From positions 1 through 25,915 of the forward strand of contig MU602907.1 in assembly GCA_025201865.1 (NCBI GenBank): a stretch of 25,915 nucleotides of DNA. The letters are read 5' to 3'. The notes below the pieces were generated by a model. It did not search any database. It saw nothing but the letters and a program-made list of their open reading frames with translations, and was not told where the DNA came from. Shown here piece by piece: positions 1 through 8,805 of this stretch. The translations under genes and the position numbers were made by a program. Position 1 is the stretch's first letter; each line of letters begins with the position of its first letter. The stretch comes from Ramicandelaber brevisporus (lineage: Eukaryota; Kickxellomycota; Ramicandelaberales; Ramicandelaberaceae).

Positions 1-701
1 CCGAGAATGTTCAGCTCGAGCTCCTTGGCCAGCGACAGGAGCGGCTTGATGCGGTCCAAGTGAGCACCGAACTTGAGACCAAACTGGCACAGCGACTTGG
101 AGTCGTCAGTAATGATGCGCAGCAGCAGACCAGCAGTTGGGTGGTGCTTCTTGATCTTGTGCAGCTCGTCGGCATTGTCAAAAGTCATCATCTGGACACC
201 GCTCTCGGCGGCAAAGCGCAGGTGCGATGCAGCCTTGCACGGGTTGGCGTAGATGATGCGAGACGCGGCATTTGGAGTGCCCGTGGCAATCACGCGGCGA
301 ATCTCCTCCTTGGATGCGCAGTCAAAGTTGGCACCAAGCTCAGCCAGCAGAGCAACAACAACCGGGTCGGGGTTGCACTTGACAGCGTAGAATGGCTCGA
401 TGCGTGGAAGCTCAGCGCGCCACTGGGCGTACTGGCGAACAACGCTGGCCAAATCAGCGACAAAGAAGGCATCCTCCACGCCAGCATCTTCGACCTTGGA
501 GCGCATGGCTTCAACGACGGATTGGTATGGCTGGATAACCGAAAGGGCACCATGGCGCTCGTAAACGAGCTGCTGGAACTTCTGGGATGAAGAGGCAGCC
601 ATGGCATCGGCGTTGGCGGCCTTGGCAAGAGCAGCAATGTTGGCGGCAACGGAGGCGGCGTTGGCCGGAGCAGAAACGATGTCAAGAGGAGCGGCAGTCA
701 T
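1..701 (-). CDS. ODC: Ornithine decarboxylase, N-terminal part (cut by window edge)
   Basis: Decarboxylates ornithine to putrescine, the committed step of polyamine synthesis; cytosolic, PLP-dependent, fold-III (alanine racemase-like) family. The minus-strand frame is open from the ATG at 701 to the left edge, giving 233 residues, about half of a usual ~430-460-residue enzyme. Residues 1-45 are an Ala-rich extension. The PLP-lysine motif PFYAVKCNP is at 103-111 (Lys108). It is followed by the family blocks FDCASKEEI, RIIYANPCK, GVQMMTFDN and LRIITDDSKS, which match the ODC barrel in order. The C-terminal half, with the active-site Cys and dimer-interface residues, lies outside the window. No intron is seen in the visible part. 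The start was chosen because it is the first ATG in frame and no sense-strand ATG occurs for over 1 kb upstream. Identification is secure; a diaminopimelate or arginine decarboxylase would lack these ODC-specific blocks. Confidence 0.97.
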   Translation of the reverse strand, partial: MTAAPLDIVSAPANAASVAANIAALAKAANADAMAASSSQKFQQLVYERHGALSVIQPYQSVVEAMRSKVEDAGVEDAFFVADLASVVRQYAQWRAELPRIEPFYAVKCNPDPVVVALLAELGANFDCASKEEIRRVIATGTPNAASRIIYANPCKAASHLRFAAESGVQMMTFDNADELHKIKKHHPTAGLLLRIITDDSKSLCQFGLKFGAHLDRIKPLLSLAKELELNIL

Positions 702-1737
702 TTGTAGAGATGGAGGAGGAGGGTTCTACGAGTAGGATGGAAGGATCAAGTAAGGAGGGTGGGTTGGATATATGATGGGAAATGGTGATTAGAACAAATG
801 AGAGAAAAGAAAGGATATACGCAACAAAGAAGACCAGATGTGGTGAATACCGAGCTTTTTGCAGATGTTAAGAACCTACGGTATTAATAACTCTCTTTAC
901 TGCGCCCAAGGCGGTGCTGGCGGGATTTGCACCACGGCTTGAGCAGGCGAGCTGAAACGAAGCGTCTTAGGAGGGCACTCTTCCAAGCGGTGGGACGAGT
1001 GCCAGAAAACTGGTGAAGAGGAGGAGGGTAGAGGCAAAACAAGATTGTGCGCTGGATCAAGCGACTAAAAGTGCGTGGATGTAGCTTTGGGAACGGAGGA
1101 AAGCTGTATGTGGCGAGGGTGTCGTTCTACTCAAGTAAGGCGAGATAGATATAGAGAGAGAGAGGAAAAGAGATGAGAAATGATGAATGTACGGATGTAC
1201 GGATGGATGGATGGTTAAGCGCAAGCAAAAGGGGCTGCGGAGATTTTTATAGTGGCTGGAGAAGGTGAGTGAGTGAGCGAGGGGTTATGTGAGTGTGGGC
1301 CAAGCGGACGGAAATAGCAAAGACCAGGCGACAGTTGAAACACGGTGAGACGAGAACGCGCTGTAGGCTGGTTAGTTGTAGTTTTTTTTTGCTGGTAGTA
1401 GTGGTAGTAGCGTTAGTGGTCGCTAGCTTGACGAGTTGTAATGAGTGCGTGTGTGTTTTTTTTGGCTGAACCTTGGAGGCAGATCAGGAAGGTTTGAAAG
1501 TTTGTGTGTGGTTTTGGAATAATGTAGTGTGGAGTTGTGTGAGTGAGTGGTGGAAAAGGAGGGGATTGACGCGCACAAAAAACACAGAGTGGAGTCAGTG
1601 TGAATCGGCTGGTGTAAAAATAAAAAAGGGCGGGGTGAGGTGTAGAGTGTGTAGATAGCGGAGCAGGAAGGAACGACCAGGCAAAAGCGTGCACACAAGA
1701 AACGGACAGCTTCACGCCAGCCAACTTTATGTACGAC
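702..1737 (-). promoter_or_regulatory. ODC upstream region / AUG-free leader and promoter
   Basis: This is non-coding sequence directly upstream of the ODC start. On the plus strand it contains no CAT triplet between 702 and 1737, so the sense (minus) strand has no ATG over 1,036 nt. The sense strand is pyrimidine-rich, with a CT run around 1150-1165. I saw no convincing intron donor (GTRNGT) on the minus strand. The natural reading is a long 5' leader plus promoter of ODC kept free of upstream start codons. The transcription start itself cannot be read from the sequence; the best TATA candidate is at 1244-1251. Confidence 0.5.
1244..1251 (-). promoter_or_regulatory. Candidate TATA box for ODC
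   Basis: The minus strand reads TATAAAAA here, in a G+C-richer setting. If used, transcription would start near 1210-1220 and give a leader of about 510 nt. It is a perfect TATA consensus and the best match I noticed in the ODC upstream region, but position alone cannot prove use. Confidence 0.4.
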
Positions 1738-2199
1738 CATGGAGCTTTCTTTTTTTTTGCACCGTTCGCAGGGACACACCTGTCCCCCTCCCCAATCGCA
1801 TTTTGCTGCAGTAGCAATTAAAAATTACTGGCCGCGTGCCCTATTTCTGAATTTTTTCCTTTCCGCTGCAGACGCTGGCAAAAATCGAGACAAACACCGA
1901 GAGAGTAATAGAGAGAGTAAGAGAGAGAGAATGCGAGCAAAGATTAGCGGCACATTCGGAAACATTAGGACGGGTAACACCCTAGTGCACCATAGGCTGC
2001 ATGCTAGTAGGACAGTCAGGCGCGTCCACGCGTCCCTGTCTCAACACTCTGCTACAACGAAAGAAGGAGAAGAAGAAGAAGAGGGGGCCGATCGGCTTAT
2101 TCACAGTTTTCATCAGATTCGCATCAGATCAAATGTTACTAATCGATCAACTCGCCCTTCTTTAAAACAAAAAATAAAACTTGCCGACATGTTCTTTTT
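1738..2199. other. Intergenic stretch between ODC promoter and BRCA2 3' end
   Basis: No gene is supported here. The stretch contains purine-rich GAGAGA/AGAAGA runs (about 1895-1930 and 2058-2085) and A/T-rich sequence near 2160-2200, which is probably the 3' untranslated region of the BRCA2-type gene. Short open frames on both strands are low-complexity and resemble no known protein. No tRNA or other RNA gene was recognised. Confidence 0.4.
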
Positions 2200-4198
2200 T
2201 TAAAGAGGATTTAGGGGAATCCATTTGGTGTTGTGCATCGTATTCAATGACATTTGTCCGACTCCATTTCCAATAGCTGAAGCGGCTGGCATCAGATTAG
2301 TTACAAAGAATCGCGCTCCAACGCAAAACTTGCCATTTCCGCCACTGTCATCGTCGCTGCTACCGGAAACGCGCCACAGCCTAACTGATACAGAGTGGGC
2401 TGGCAGTCCGCCAATGTCGTTCATTCGTGCTTCTGCAGTGCCGCGCAATGAAATGGCTGCATCGGCGGCAGAAGACGAGCTGTCCACGAGGATTGCGCGG
2501 ATAAACGGAACAACTTCGCGGTTAGGAATGCGACTGCTGACTTCTGCAGTCACCTCGGCAACAATTGACACTGCGCTGTCCTCGGCACTGTCATCACTTT
2601 GGCTGGCAGAATTACTGCTGCCACCACCACCACTAGCACCGGCAAATGGTGCAGAGTATGATGACGATGCGAATCGATGGGCAAGGCGACAGGTTGCAGC
2701 GCGAGCTTGAATCAACTCTTCATACAACTTGCGCCGTGACTCGGCATGTACGCGTTGCAGCATTAATTCATCAGATTTGCTGCGCACAACTTTAGATCCA
2801 TCTGGCATTGTCTCCAAGAATTGGCCATCGAAGATTCGCCAAATGACAATGTCGACTGCAGAGATGATGCCACCACTTCGCAAGATTGACCGAAGAGGAA
2901 CTGCAAGAATGCTGATTGGTGGATGGCGTGGTAGTGGAGTTGGTGGCACAGTGGGAGTGGTTCTAATTCCAGCGGCGCTAGGCATCAAACGTCGACTTGG
3001 CAGCACAGTCCGTGTCTTGTCAAGTACACCCTGCACAGTACCTTTTGATGAAGTCAAATTTGCTGTAGCTGGAGACTGAGAGCATTCAAATCGAACTGCG
3101 CCAAAGGTCATATCCCAGCGACATACTCGACAACTGTTGGCACTCAGTAACAAACATACATCTGGTCGCTTGGTAGCCTCAAGAACCGGAACACCATTCT
3201 CACATCCAACGAGCTTTGCATTTGATACTAGTAACTTTGTGCCAACTCGCAGTCTGCCAGATTGTGCAAAGCCAGTTAGAGCTGGGTCCAGCTTTGCCGA
3301 CAGGATATACCAGCCATCAGTGACTGTAGCCGTTGCACATTGCTCATCGCCCGAATTGAGATTGATGGAGACAATGCATAGAACCATTGGACGAGAAGCA
3401 GTATCGTCGCCAACTGTAATCCGTGAGAACACTGACCTCCAGCCTCTATTAAACTCGGCTTCAAATCGATACAGCAGCTGTTGGATGACATTATGTTCTG
3501 ACCAATACAGTGGATGAGTGTGATCAGATGCCGCAGGTTGCATTGCTGTAGTCAAATCGACAAACTGCGGCTGTCGTTGTACAGTAGATGCCAATTTCCA
3601 TACAATGAGAAAAATATGGTTGCCGACCCACTGTGAAGTAACATGCGCTGCATTACATCCAGCTTGAATCAGCTCTCCGCGAATCGCATCGAGACTGGAG
3701 TGGAATAGATTGCTCAAGTCAGGCTGGACTACTGTTGCTGCTGCCGACTTGCTGAATGGTCGAGACTGATTTGGATACTTCAATTTGGACATTGCATCTC
3801 GCAGTGGCAGTCGAGACTGGGATGTGGTCAAATCAAACACAGGTACAAACTGTGGATGGGCTGGAGACGGAGATCGCTCTGTAATACTACCGCTGCCATC
3901 ACTGCTGTTGTTGATATTGTTGATATTGGTGATATTGTTGTGGCTTGAGATGTCAGTTAGACTGGAGTTTCTACGTGGTGTTCTGAACGGCCGAGGAGTT
4001 ACTGCAATGCGTCGTCTGGATGAGAATGCAGACACTGGAGACGCAGTCTGTGGCGCTGGTGAATGTCCATTTGGAGATGCACTTGTGCTGTTGAGTGCTC
4101 TTCGCTGTGGTGTCACAAAGGGCAGGCCAGGTCGGTGTTTCTGCTGCTGTTGTAGCTGCAGTTGTTGCTGTAGCTGTTGTTGCTGTTGCTGTAGCTGT

Positions 4199-4240
<42 letters not shown>

Positions 4241-4438
4241 GGTGGTGGTCTCAATGTAGGTGGACGAGATGATTGGAAAGTAGCTGTGGCAGTGTGGGGG
4301 CGTGGTGAATGAAGCTGTTGCTGTTGAGGTGAGGGATACAGGTGATTAATAGATGGCGGAGGACGTGAATGAATATTGCCAGCTGCAGGTCGAGCTAGTT
4401 TCCTAAATGGAGTGATTGATGGAATGTTTTGATGATGC

Positions 4439-4478
<40 letters not shown>

Positions 4479-6894
4479 GCTGTTGCTGTTGAATTGTATT
4501 TTTGGAGGGTGTTTTGAATGGTCTGATTAATGTGAATCCAGATGTAGGTTGTTGACCAGATGAGACTGATGCTTTTGCAGTAGAGAATCCTCCATGCATT
4601 TCAAGATATTTTGATGCTTCCTCTTTTGACATTAATGCATCCATATCGTCATCAGAATCCGCCTGAGACAATGTTGACTCAGACAAACTTCGCTCTACTC
4701 CATGTACAACTGGTGGCCGAGTCACAACCGCTCTGGCAAAGCCGCTGTTCATGGCAGGTTCTGATGACATGGGTTCGGATGGAGGAGGAGGAGTCAGTTT
4801 ACGAGCCGATGAGAATCCACCATGCGATGTGCCATTTTGCAGTGGTCGATGATTGATAGATGTTGCAGATGTAAACGCAGACGCGGCTGTTGTAGACGTT
4901 GTACCTGTTTTTGACTGCTTCGCTGATGAAAATCCTCCAAACTGAGCTAATATCTTATCAGACTCTTCTTTGGACATCAAGTCATCTGAATCGACTACAT
5001 TGTCAGCCATGTCTTCATCCCCATTGCTTTTCACATTATCACGCTTCAGTGACATTGCTGGCGGTGGTCGATTGATGTTCTTTGTATTTGATGTACTTAG
5101 CGCAGGCTGAGCGCGTGTAAATCCACCAAACTGTGCTAACAACTTGTCGGATTCTTCTCGAGACATCAATTCATCAGTATCAAGATCCTCATCAATAGTG
5201 TTCTGCGCAGTAGTATTACTCTGAGCTGTTGACTGATGGGTGGCTTTGGTCAAATGCGCTTTGTTTGATGTAGACCGCGCACGAGTAAATCCACCAAATT
5301 GAGCCAGTAACTGGTCAGACTCCTCACGAGACATTAGCTCTTCTATATCAATCAAGTCGTTACCATCACTTCTCTGCACACCAACATGTCTCTGAGCTGC
5401 TGCTGCTGCTGCTACTGCTGCTGCTGGCTGTGGTGGTTGTATGGACCTATACATACTGCCTGGCCTCGGTGGCGGCCGAGCTGATGCAGGCGGTCGTGGT
5501 GGCACAATGGCAAAGCGTGATAATGCTGGCGCTGGTGGTGGCATTGACAATGCTGCATGAGCTGAGTACACGGATTGTTCTCTAGCAGCCGACTCTTTCA
5601 TGGCAATCTTGGCCACTGGTCGCTGGAATCCCAAATCAGTCTCATATGGTCTTTTTGTAGGAACTGCCACAATATCTGACTCCATTGAAGAAGAAGAAGA
5701 AGATGATGATGATTCTGATGCTGATAATGCTGATGATAGCGAAGACTCTGTAGAACTCATTCTTATTAAATGCTCTTTTCTAAACTGCTCTTCAATCGCA
5801 TCCATGTCAAGTTGTTCCATTATATCATTGCCAAGCTCGGAATCTATCCGAAAGTCGTCATCATCTTCTTCTTCCTCAACTTCTTCATCTTCATCATTAT
5901 TTTCGTTTCCCTCTGAACCAACATTTGCAATCACTGTCATCTCCAAGTCACGGTCAAGTCCAGAATCATCAGGTTCATCATTATCAACATCAATCTCCTC
6001 CATAGAATCACTATTTGCTACCGATACTCTGCTATCATGTGTTTGCTGAGGCAGAGATGTTTCTAGTCCAACTGTCATGTCATTTAACGCAGGCGTGATT
6101 TGTGTCTCGTTTGAACCAGCAGTTTGTTCAAGTTCTGTCAAATCAGGCAGCGTGATATTGTCATCTTCGCCCAATTGTGTCCAGTTGGCCGTGTCAGGTG
6201 GCGATGAGCCTGCTGTCATCGCACTACCACCATCATTGATATACTGGTTAATATCACCACCAACACTAGCACCAATATCAGCGTCAATGTCTAAAGTCAT
6301 TCCAGTGTCATCCTCGTCGTCATGAAGTGAGATAATATCCTCGCGAGCATCGAGTGTATCGCTTTTGATCATCGTCGGTGCTGTGGTCAATGTCACTTTG
6401 TTGTTGCTGCTACTAACTCTGTTGATGTCGTAGGATGAGGGCACAAACTCCTCTTCGTCTGACTCCTCCTCCTCTTGCTCTTCCTCCTGCTCCTTCTCTT
6501 CTTCATTATTAGTAAGCTCCAGATCGCCAACAAGCACTACTGGCGAAGTTGGTGACAGTAACAATGAGTCTGGTACTAGCGCAGTTGTTGCAGCAGTATC
6601 TACGCTGGTATCTGTAGTTATCGCTACGAGGGACTCAACTGGAGTAGCCGTGTCAATAATCCCACCGGTCACTGTCACTGTTGTTGTTGCTATTGCTGCG
6701 GTACACGTCAAGTTTGATCTCGCTGAAGTATCCGAAGGTGGTGTCTGAAACTGATCAACTGCCTGGGTGGCTGTATTGGCAATGACTGAGTCTGTCGAGT
6801 ACGGGCGAGGTGGCAGCCGTAGCCAGAGATTGTGTCGATCAAGATGAGCAACCACCTCCGGGCTAACCGATGGCCGTGGCAGAGGTGGAGCCAT
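2200..6894 (-). CDS. BRCA2: BRCA2/Brh2 homologous-recombination mediator
   Basis: Loads RAD51 onto single-stranded DNA and normally works with DSS1 in the nucleus. The protein has 1,564 residues. It contains an acidic N-terminal region, RAD51-binding FxxA modules at about 517-775, two poly-Gln tracts, basic TP-rich motifs, and a DNA-binding domain from about 1050. The helical domain carries WVGNHIFLIVWKLAS, close to the animal WVxNHYRxIxWKLA block. OB1 carries DDTASRPMVLCIVS, VTDGWYILSAKLDP, SGRLRVGTKLLVSNAKLVG and LLLSANSCRVCRW, all matching BRCA2. A helical segment at about 1373-1408 resembles the start of the tower, and OB2 runs to the stop. No OB3 follows, as I recall for the shorter fungal Brh2. 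The start is the ATG at 6894; the frame extends 16 codons further only from a non-ATG codon into a GT-repeat leader. It is divergent from the hydrolase, with 241 bp between starts. The family call is very secure; the 3' boundary is less so if an unseen intron exists. Confidence 0.95.
4141..4240 (-). repeat. Poly-Gln tract, interrupted by Leu (BRCA2 protein)
   Basis: CAG/CAA-type triplets on the minus strand encode about 33 residues of Gln interrupted by four Leu (CTA/CTG codons). The tract lies between the FxxA modules and the DNA-binding domain. It is a simple triplet repeat, likely variable in length between strains. Confidence 0.9.
4438..4491 (-). repeat. Poly-Gln tract, 18 uninterrupted Gln (BRCA2 protein)
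   Basis: Eighteen consecutive Gln codons on the minus strand, mostly CAA with four CAG, flanked by HHQN. The DNA is a near-perfect triplet microsatellite. Confidence 0.92.
4571..5345 (-). repeat. Degenerate BRC-like modules (FxxA repeats) in the BRCA2 protein
   Basis: Four copies of a ~20-residue unit with consensus MS[RK]EExxxxLxxxGGF[TS]xA are encoded at about 5275-5345, 5107-5175, 4920-4990 and 4571-4645. Two further bare copies, GGFSSA (about 4801-4825) and SGFARA (about 4731-4751), lie between. FxxA preceded by Gly is the RAD51-contacting core of BRC repeats. The acidic S-x-E-E helix resembles the second half of a BRC repeat but here stands before the FxxA. Each of the four full copies is preceded by a short acidic patch such as DEDLDTDEL. 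Confidence 0.75.
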
Positions 6895-7033
6895 CACCTT
6901 TTGCGTGTGTGTGTGTTTGTGTGTTTGTGTGGAAGGGAACAAGAGATTTCTGTTTGTTTATCGCCTTTTATCAAGTGAGTAATCAACTAACAACTCACAT
7001 GCCAGTATAGCAGCTTCCCACGTACAGCAATCT

Positions 7034-7067
<34 letters not shown>
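7034..7067. repeat. AGCC tetranucleotide microsatellite in the divergent promoter
   Basis: Eight and a half uninterrupted copies of AGCC. It sits in the 241-bp gap between the BRCA2 start (6894) and the hydrolase start (7136), so it lies in a shared promoter or in the hydrolase leader. A GT-rich repeat lies on the BRCA2 side at about 6904-6931. Confidence 0.9.
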
Positions 7068-7135
7068 AACAGTTCAGTCTCGTGGTTCATCAGAAGAGGC
7101 AAACTACGTCAGAAACTTGTTCATCACTACTCTAA

Positions 7136-8260
7136 ATGTTCTTTACTGTCGACTACAGTCAGCGCGTCATAGGCAACGTTTCTCAACTGCCCTCGCGCGT
7201 TCATCGCGGCAGGTGTCTTGTCGGTGAGCACCGTTGCGGACAACCAGAGTATCCTGGATACAGCGGTCACTACATTTACTATGAAGTGCACGGCACTGGC
7301 CCGATCAAGCTATTCCTGCTGAGCGGCATGCTGTGTCCATTGTCCAACTACTGGTTTCAGATTCTGGCATTAACAAAGAATCCTCTCTTCCAAGTTGTAG
7401 TGCACGAGTACCGCGGAGTCGGATGGTCTGATTCGCCTTCAACTCTGCCAACGACCACAAACAAGGAACTAGCATTGGATGCACTGGATCTGTTAAACCA
7501 TCTCGGTTGGACGGATGGCATCCATTTGGCTGGACTCAGTTTAGGCGGTATGGTTGCTCAAGAATTGGCAATGCTGGATCCAAAGAGATTTGCCTCAGTG
7601 TGGCTAATATCGGCTACAGCTGGTCGATGGTACGCAACATGGCCCGGTCTGATCAAGCTGGGACGTTCTCTTGCTTGTTTATGGACTCCGTGGTTCGGAA
7701 AACGGTTTGTCGAAATAGCACTCTCCAGAAGCTGGCTACAGCGCGTCTCAAACTATGACTCTCTCACAAACTGGGAATGGGCCACAAACTACTACTTGTC
7801 TATATATCAGGATACTCGCCTCCCGACATTGCGTGGGTTAGCTGGACACTTGTATGCTGCTTACACATTCCATGTCACTGACGAACAGCTCCAAGAGCTT
7901 AGAGATGCATCACCAAACACTCGCTATGTAGTTGTTCACGGCACGGATGATATCATTATTCCGCACTGCTGTGGAGAGCATCTGGCCAAAGTGCTTGGTG
8001 CGGAATTGATATTGAATGAGGGATCCGGTCATTGGACTACTGTTGAGTGTGCCGATCAGATTAGCGAGGCCATTATGACTCGACTTTTGAAATGGGAAGG
8101 ATATAGCGATACTGCGCGGTATGACAGTGGAATTGGCGCTTCTAGCGATGATCCTGATGATCTTGATGGTGATGATCCTGATAATAATAATGATCCTGAT
8201 GATGATATAAACGACATGCCACTGCAAACACCTGTAGTAGAACCTGCTAAACTCATCTAG
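7136..8260 (+). CDS. Alpha/beta-hydrolase fold protein with acidic C-terminal tail
   Basis: A 374-residue alpha/beta hydrolase, probably a serine esterase or lipase-like enzyme; the substrate cannot be read from sequence. The nucleophile elbow is GLSLGG with Ser135. The acid is probably Asp272 in GTDDIIIP, and the His is His299 in GSGHW. The strand/loop block VVHEYRGVGWSDSP (about residues 88-101) is the usual HxxRGxGxSxxP-like oxyanion-side motif. A cap region (about 165-245) is rich in Trp and Tyr. Residues 337-361 form an Asp/Pro/Asn-rich tail (DDPDDLDGDDPDNNN...), unusual for the fold. The start ATG at 7136 is the first in frame after the AGCC repeat. It is transcribed away from BRCA2 and followed by the trehalose gene on the same strand. 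The fold and catalytic triad are clear; the biological role is unknown. Confidence 0.9.
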   Translation: MFFTVDYSQRVIGNVSQLPSRVHRGRCLVGEHRCGQPEYPGYSGHYIYYEVHGTGPIKLFLLSGMLCPLSNYWFQILALTKNPLFQVVVHEYRGVGWSDSPSTLPTTTNKELALDALDLLNHLGWTDGIHLAGLSLGGMVAQELAMLDPKRFASVWLISATAGRWYATWPGLIKLGRSLACLWTPWFGKRFVEIALSRSWLQRVSNYDSLTNWEWATNYYLSIYQDTRLPTLRGLAGHLYAAYTFHVTDEQLQELRDASPNTRYVVVHGTDDIIIPHCCGEHLAKVLGAELILNEGSGHWTTVECADQISEAIMTRLLKWEGYSDTARYDSGIGASSDDPDDLDGDDPDNNNDPDDDINDMPLQTPVVEPAKLI

Positions 8261-8805
8261 TTTATTTAGTTATTTTGTTTTTTTTTCAAATGCGAATGAA
8301 GCATGCATTTAAGCCACGTTGGACAGCGTTGTCCTACATCCAGAATCGAATGAGTGTCGTACCACCGAGTTTGCACAGCCGCATGTGTGATTACATTGTC
8401 CTTGTTACCCCATTCTATTCGGCTCGACTCTGCTGTGTGAGCGCACATGGCTGTTGGCGTTGTTGGCGTTGTTGAGTCGAAGAAGAAGAAGAAGAAAAAA
8501 CATACGATTCCATTCCGTTTGTGCGTGGATCACACTTATATAAATCTCATCCTCTCTCCATCCATTCACTCATTAACCACATTCATCCATTCCGTTCATC
8601 CATCCATCCATCCATCCGTCACACGAGCGTGTTCACTTCCACAAAAGAAGTTGCCGTTCAAAGTCGTCTTTCTTTCGTCACTAACCTTGTTCCACGTTCA
8701 TTCCACACAAAACTTTATTCGATCTTTTTTCACCCCTCTTCTCTCCTGAACTCCACTTTCGCCTCTGAATTTTTCTTCTCAATCTTCATAGCAAAACAAC
8801 AAAGT
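8261..8805 (+). promoter_or_regulatory. Intergenic region and promoter of the trehalose gene
   Basis: Contains the 3' end of the hydrolase transcript (T-rich just after its stop) and the promoter and leader of the next gene. A TATA box (TATATAAA) is at 8537-8544, placing a likely transcription start near 8570 and leaving a leader of roughly 235 nt. The leader holds a CATC repeat (8597-8620) and is pyrimidine-rich. The frame of the trehalose gene stays open through this leader, but without an ATG before 8806. No other gene is supported. Confidence 0.5.
8537..8544 (+). promoter_or_regulatory. TATA box of the trehalose synthase/phosphatase-like gene
   Basis: Perfect TATATAAA on the plus strand, 262 nt upstream of the start codon at 8806, followed by a pyrimidine-rich stretch typical of fungal transcription start regions. 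Its position fits the downstream gene. Confidence 0.55.

Noticed and set aside
1413-1817. Overlapping minus-strand frames of 118-134 codons
   Set aside because: Low-complexity Thr/His/Ser/Pro translation from simple repeats, with no family resemblance. The only sense-strand ATG in the area is at 1740, and both frames cannot be real.
4141-4491. Dense short repeats resembling an array (CRISPR-like)
   Set aside because: They are triplet runs coding poly-Gln inside a conserved gene, with no spacer structure.
6895-6942. N-terminal extension of the BRCA2 protein (16 codons)
   Set aside because: It would begin at TTG and encodes only a Thr/His run from a GT-rich microsatellite. The first true ATG is at 6894.
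8521-8805. 95-codon N-terminal extension of the trehalose protein
   Set aside because: It begins at GTG, lies upstream of the expected transcription start for part of its length (TATA at 8537-8544), and has leader-like composition. The first ATG is at 8806.
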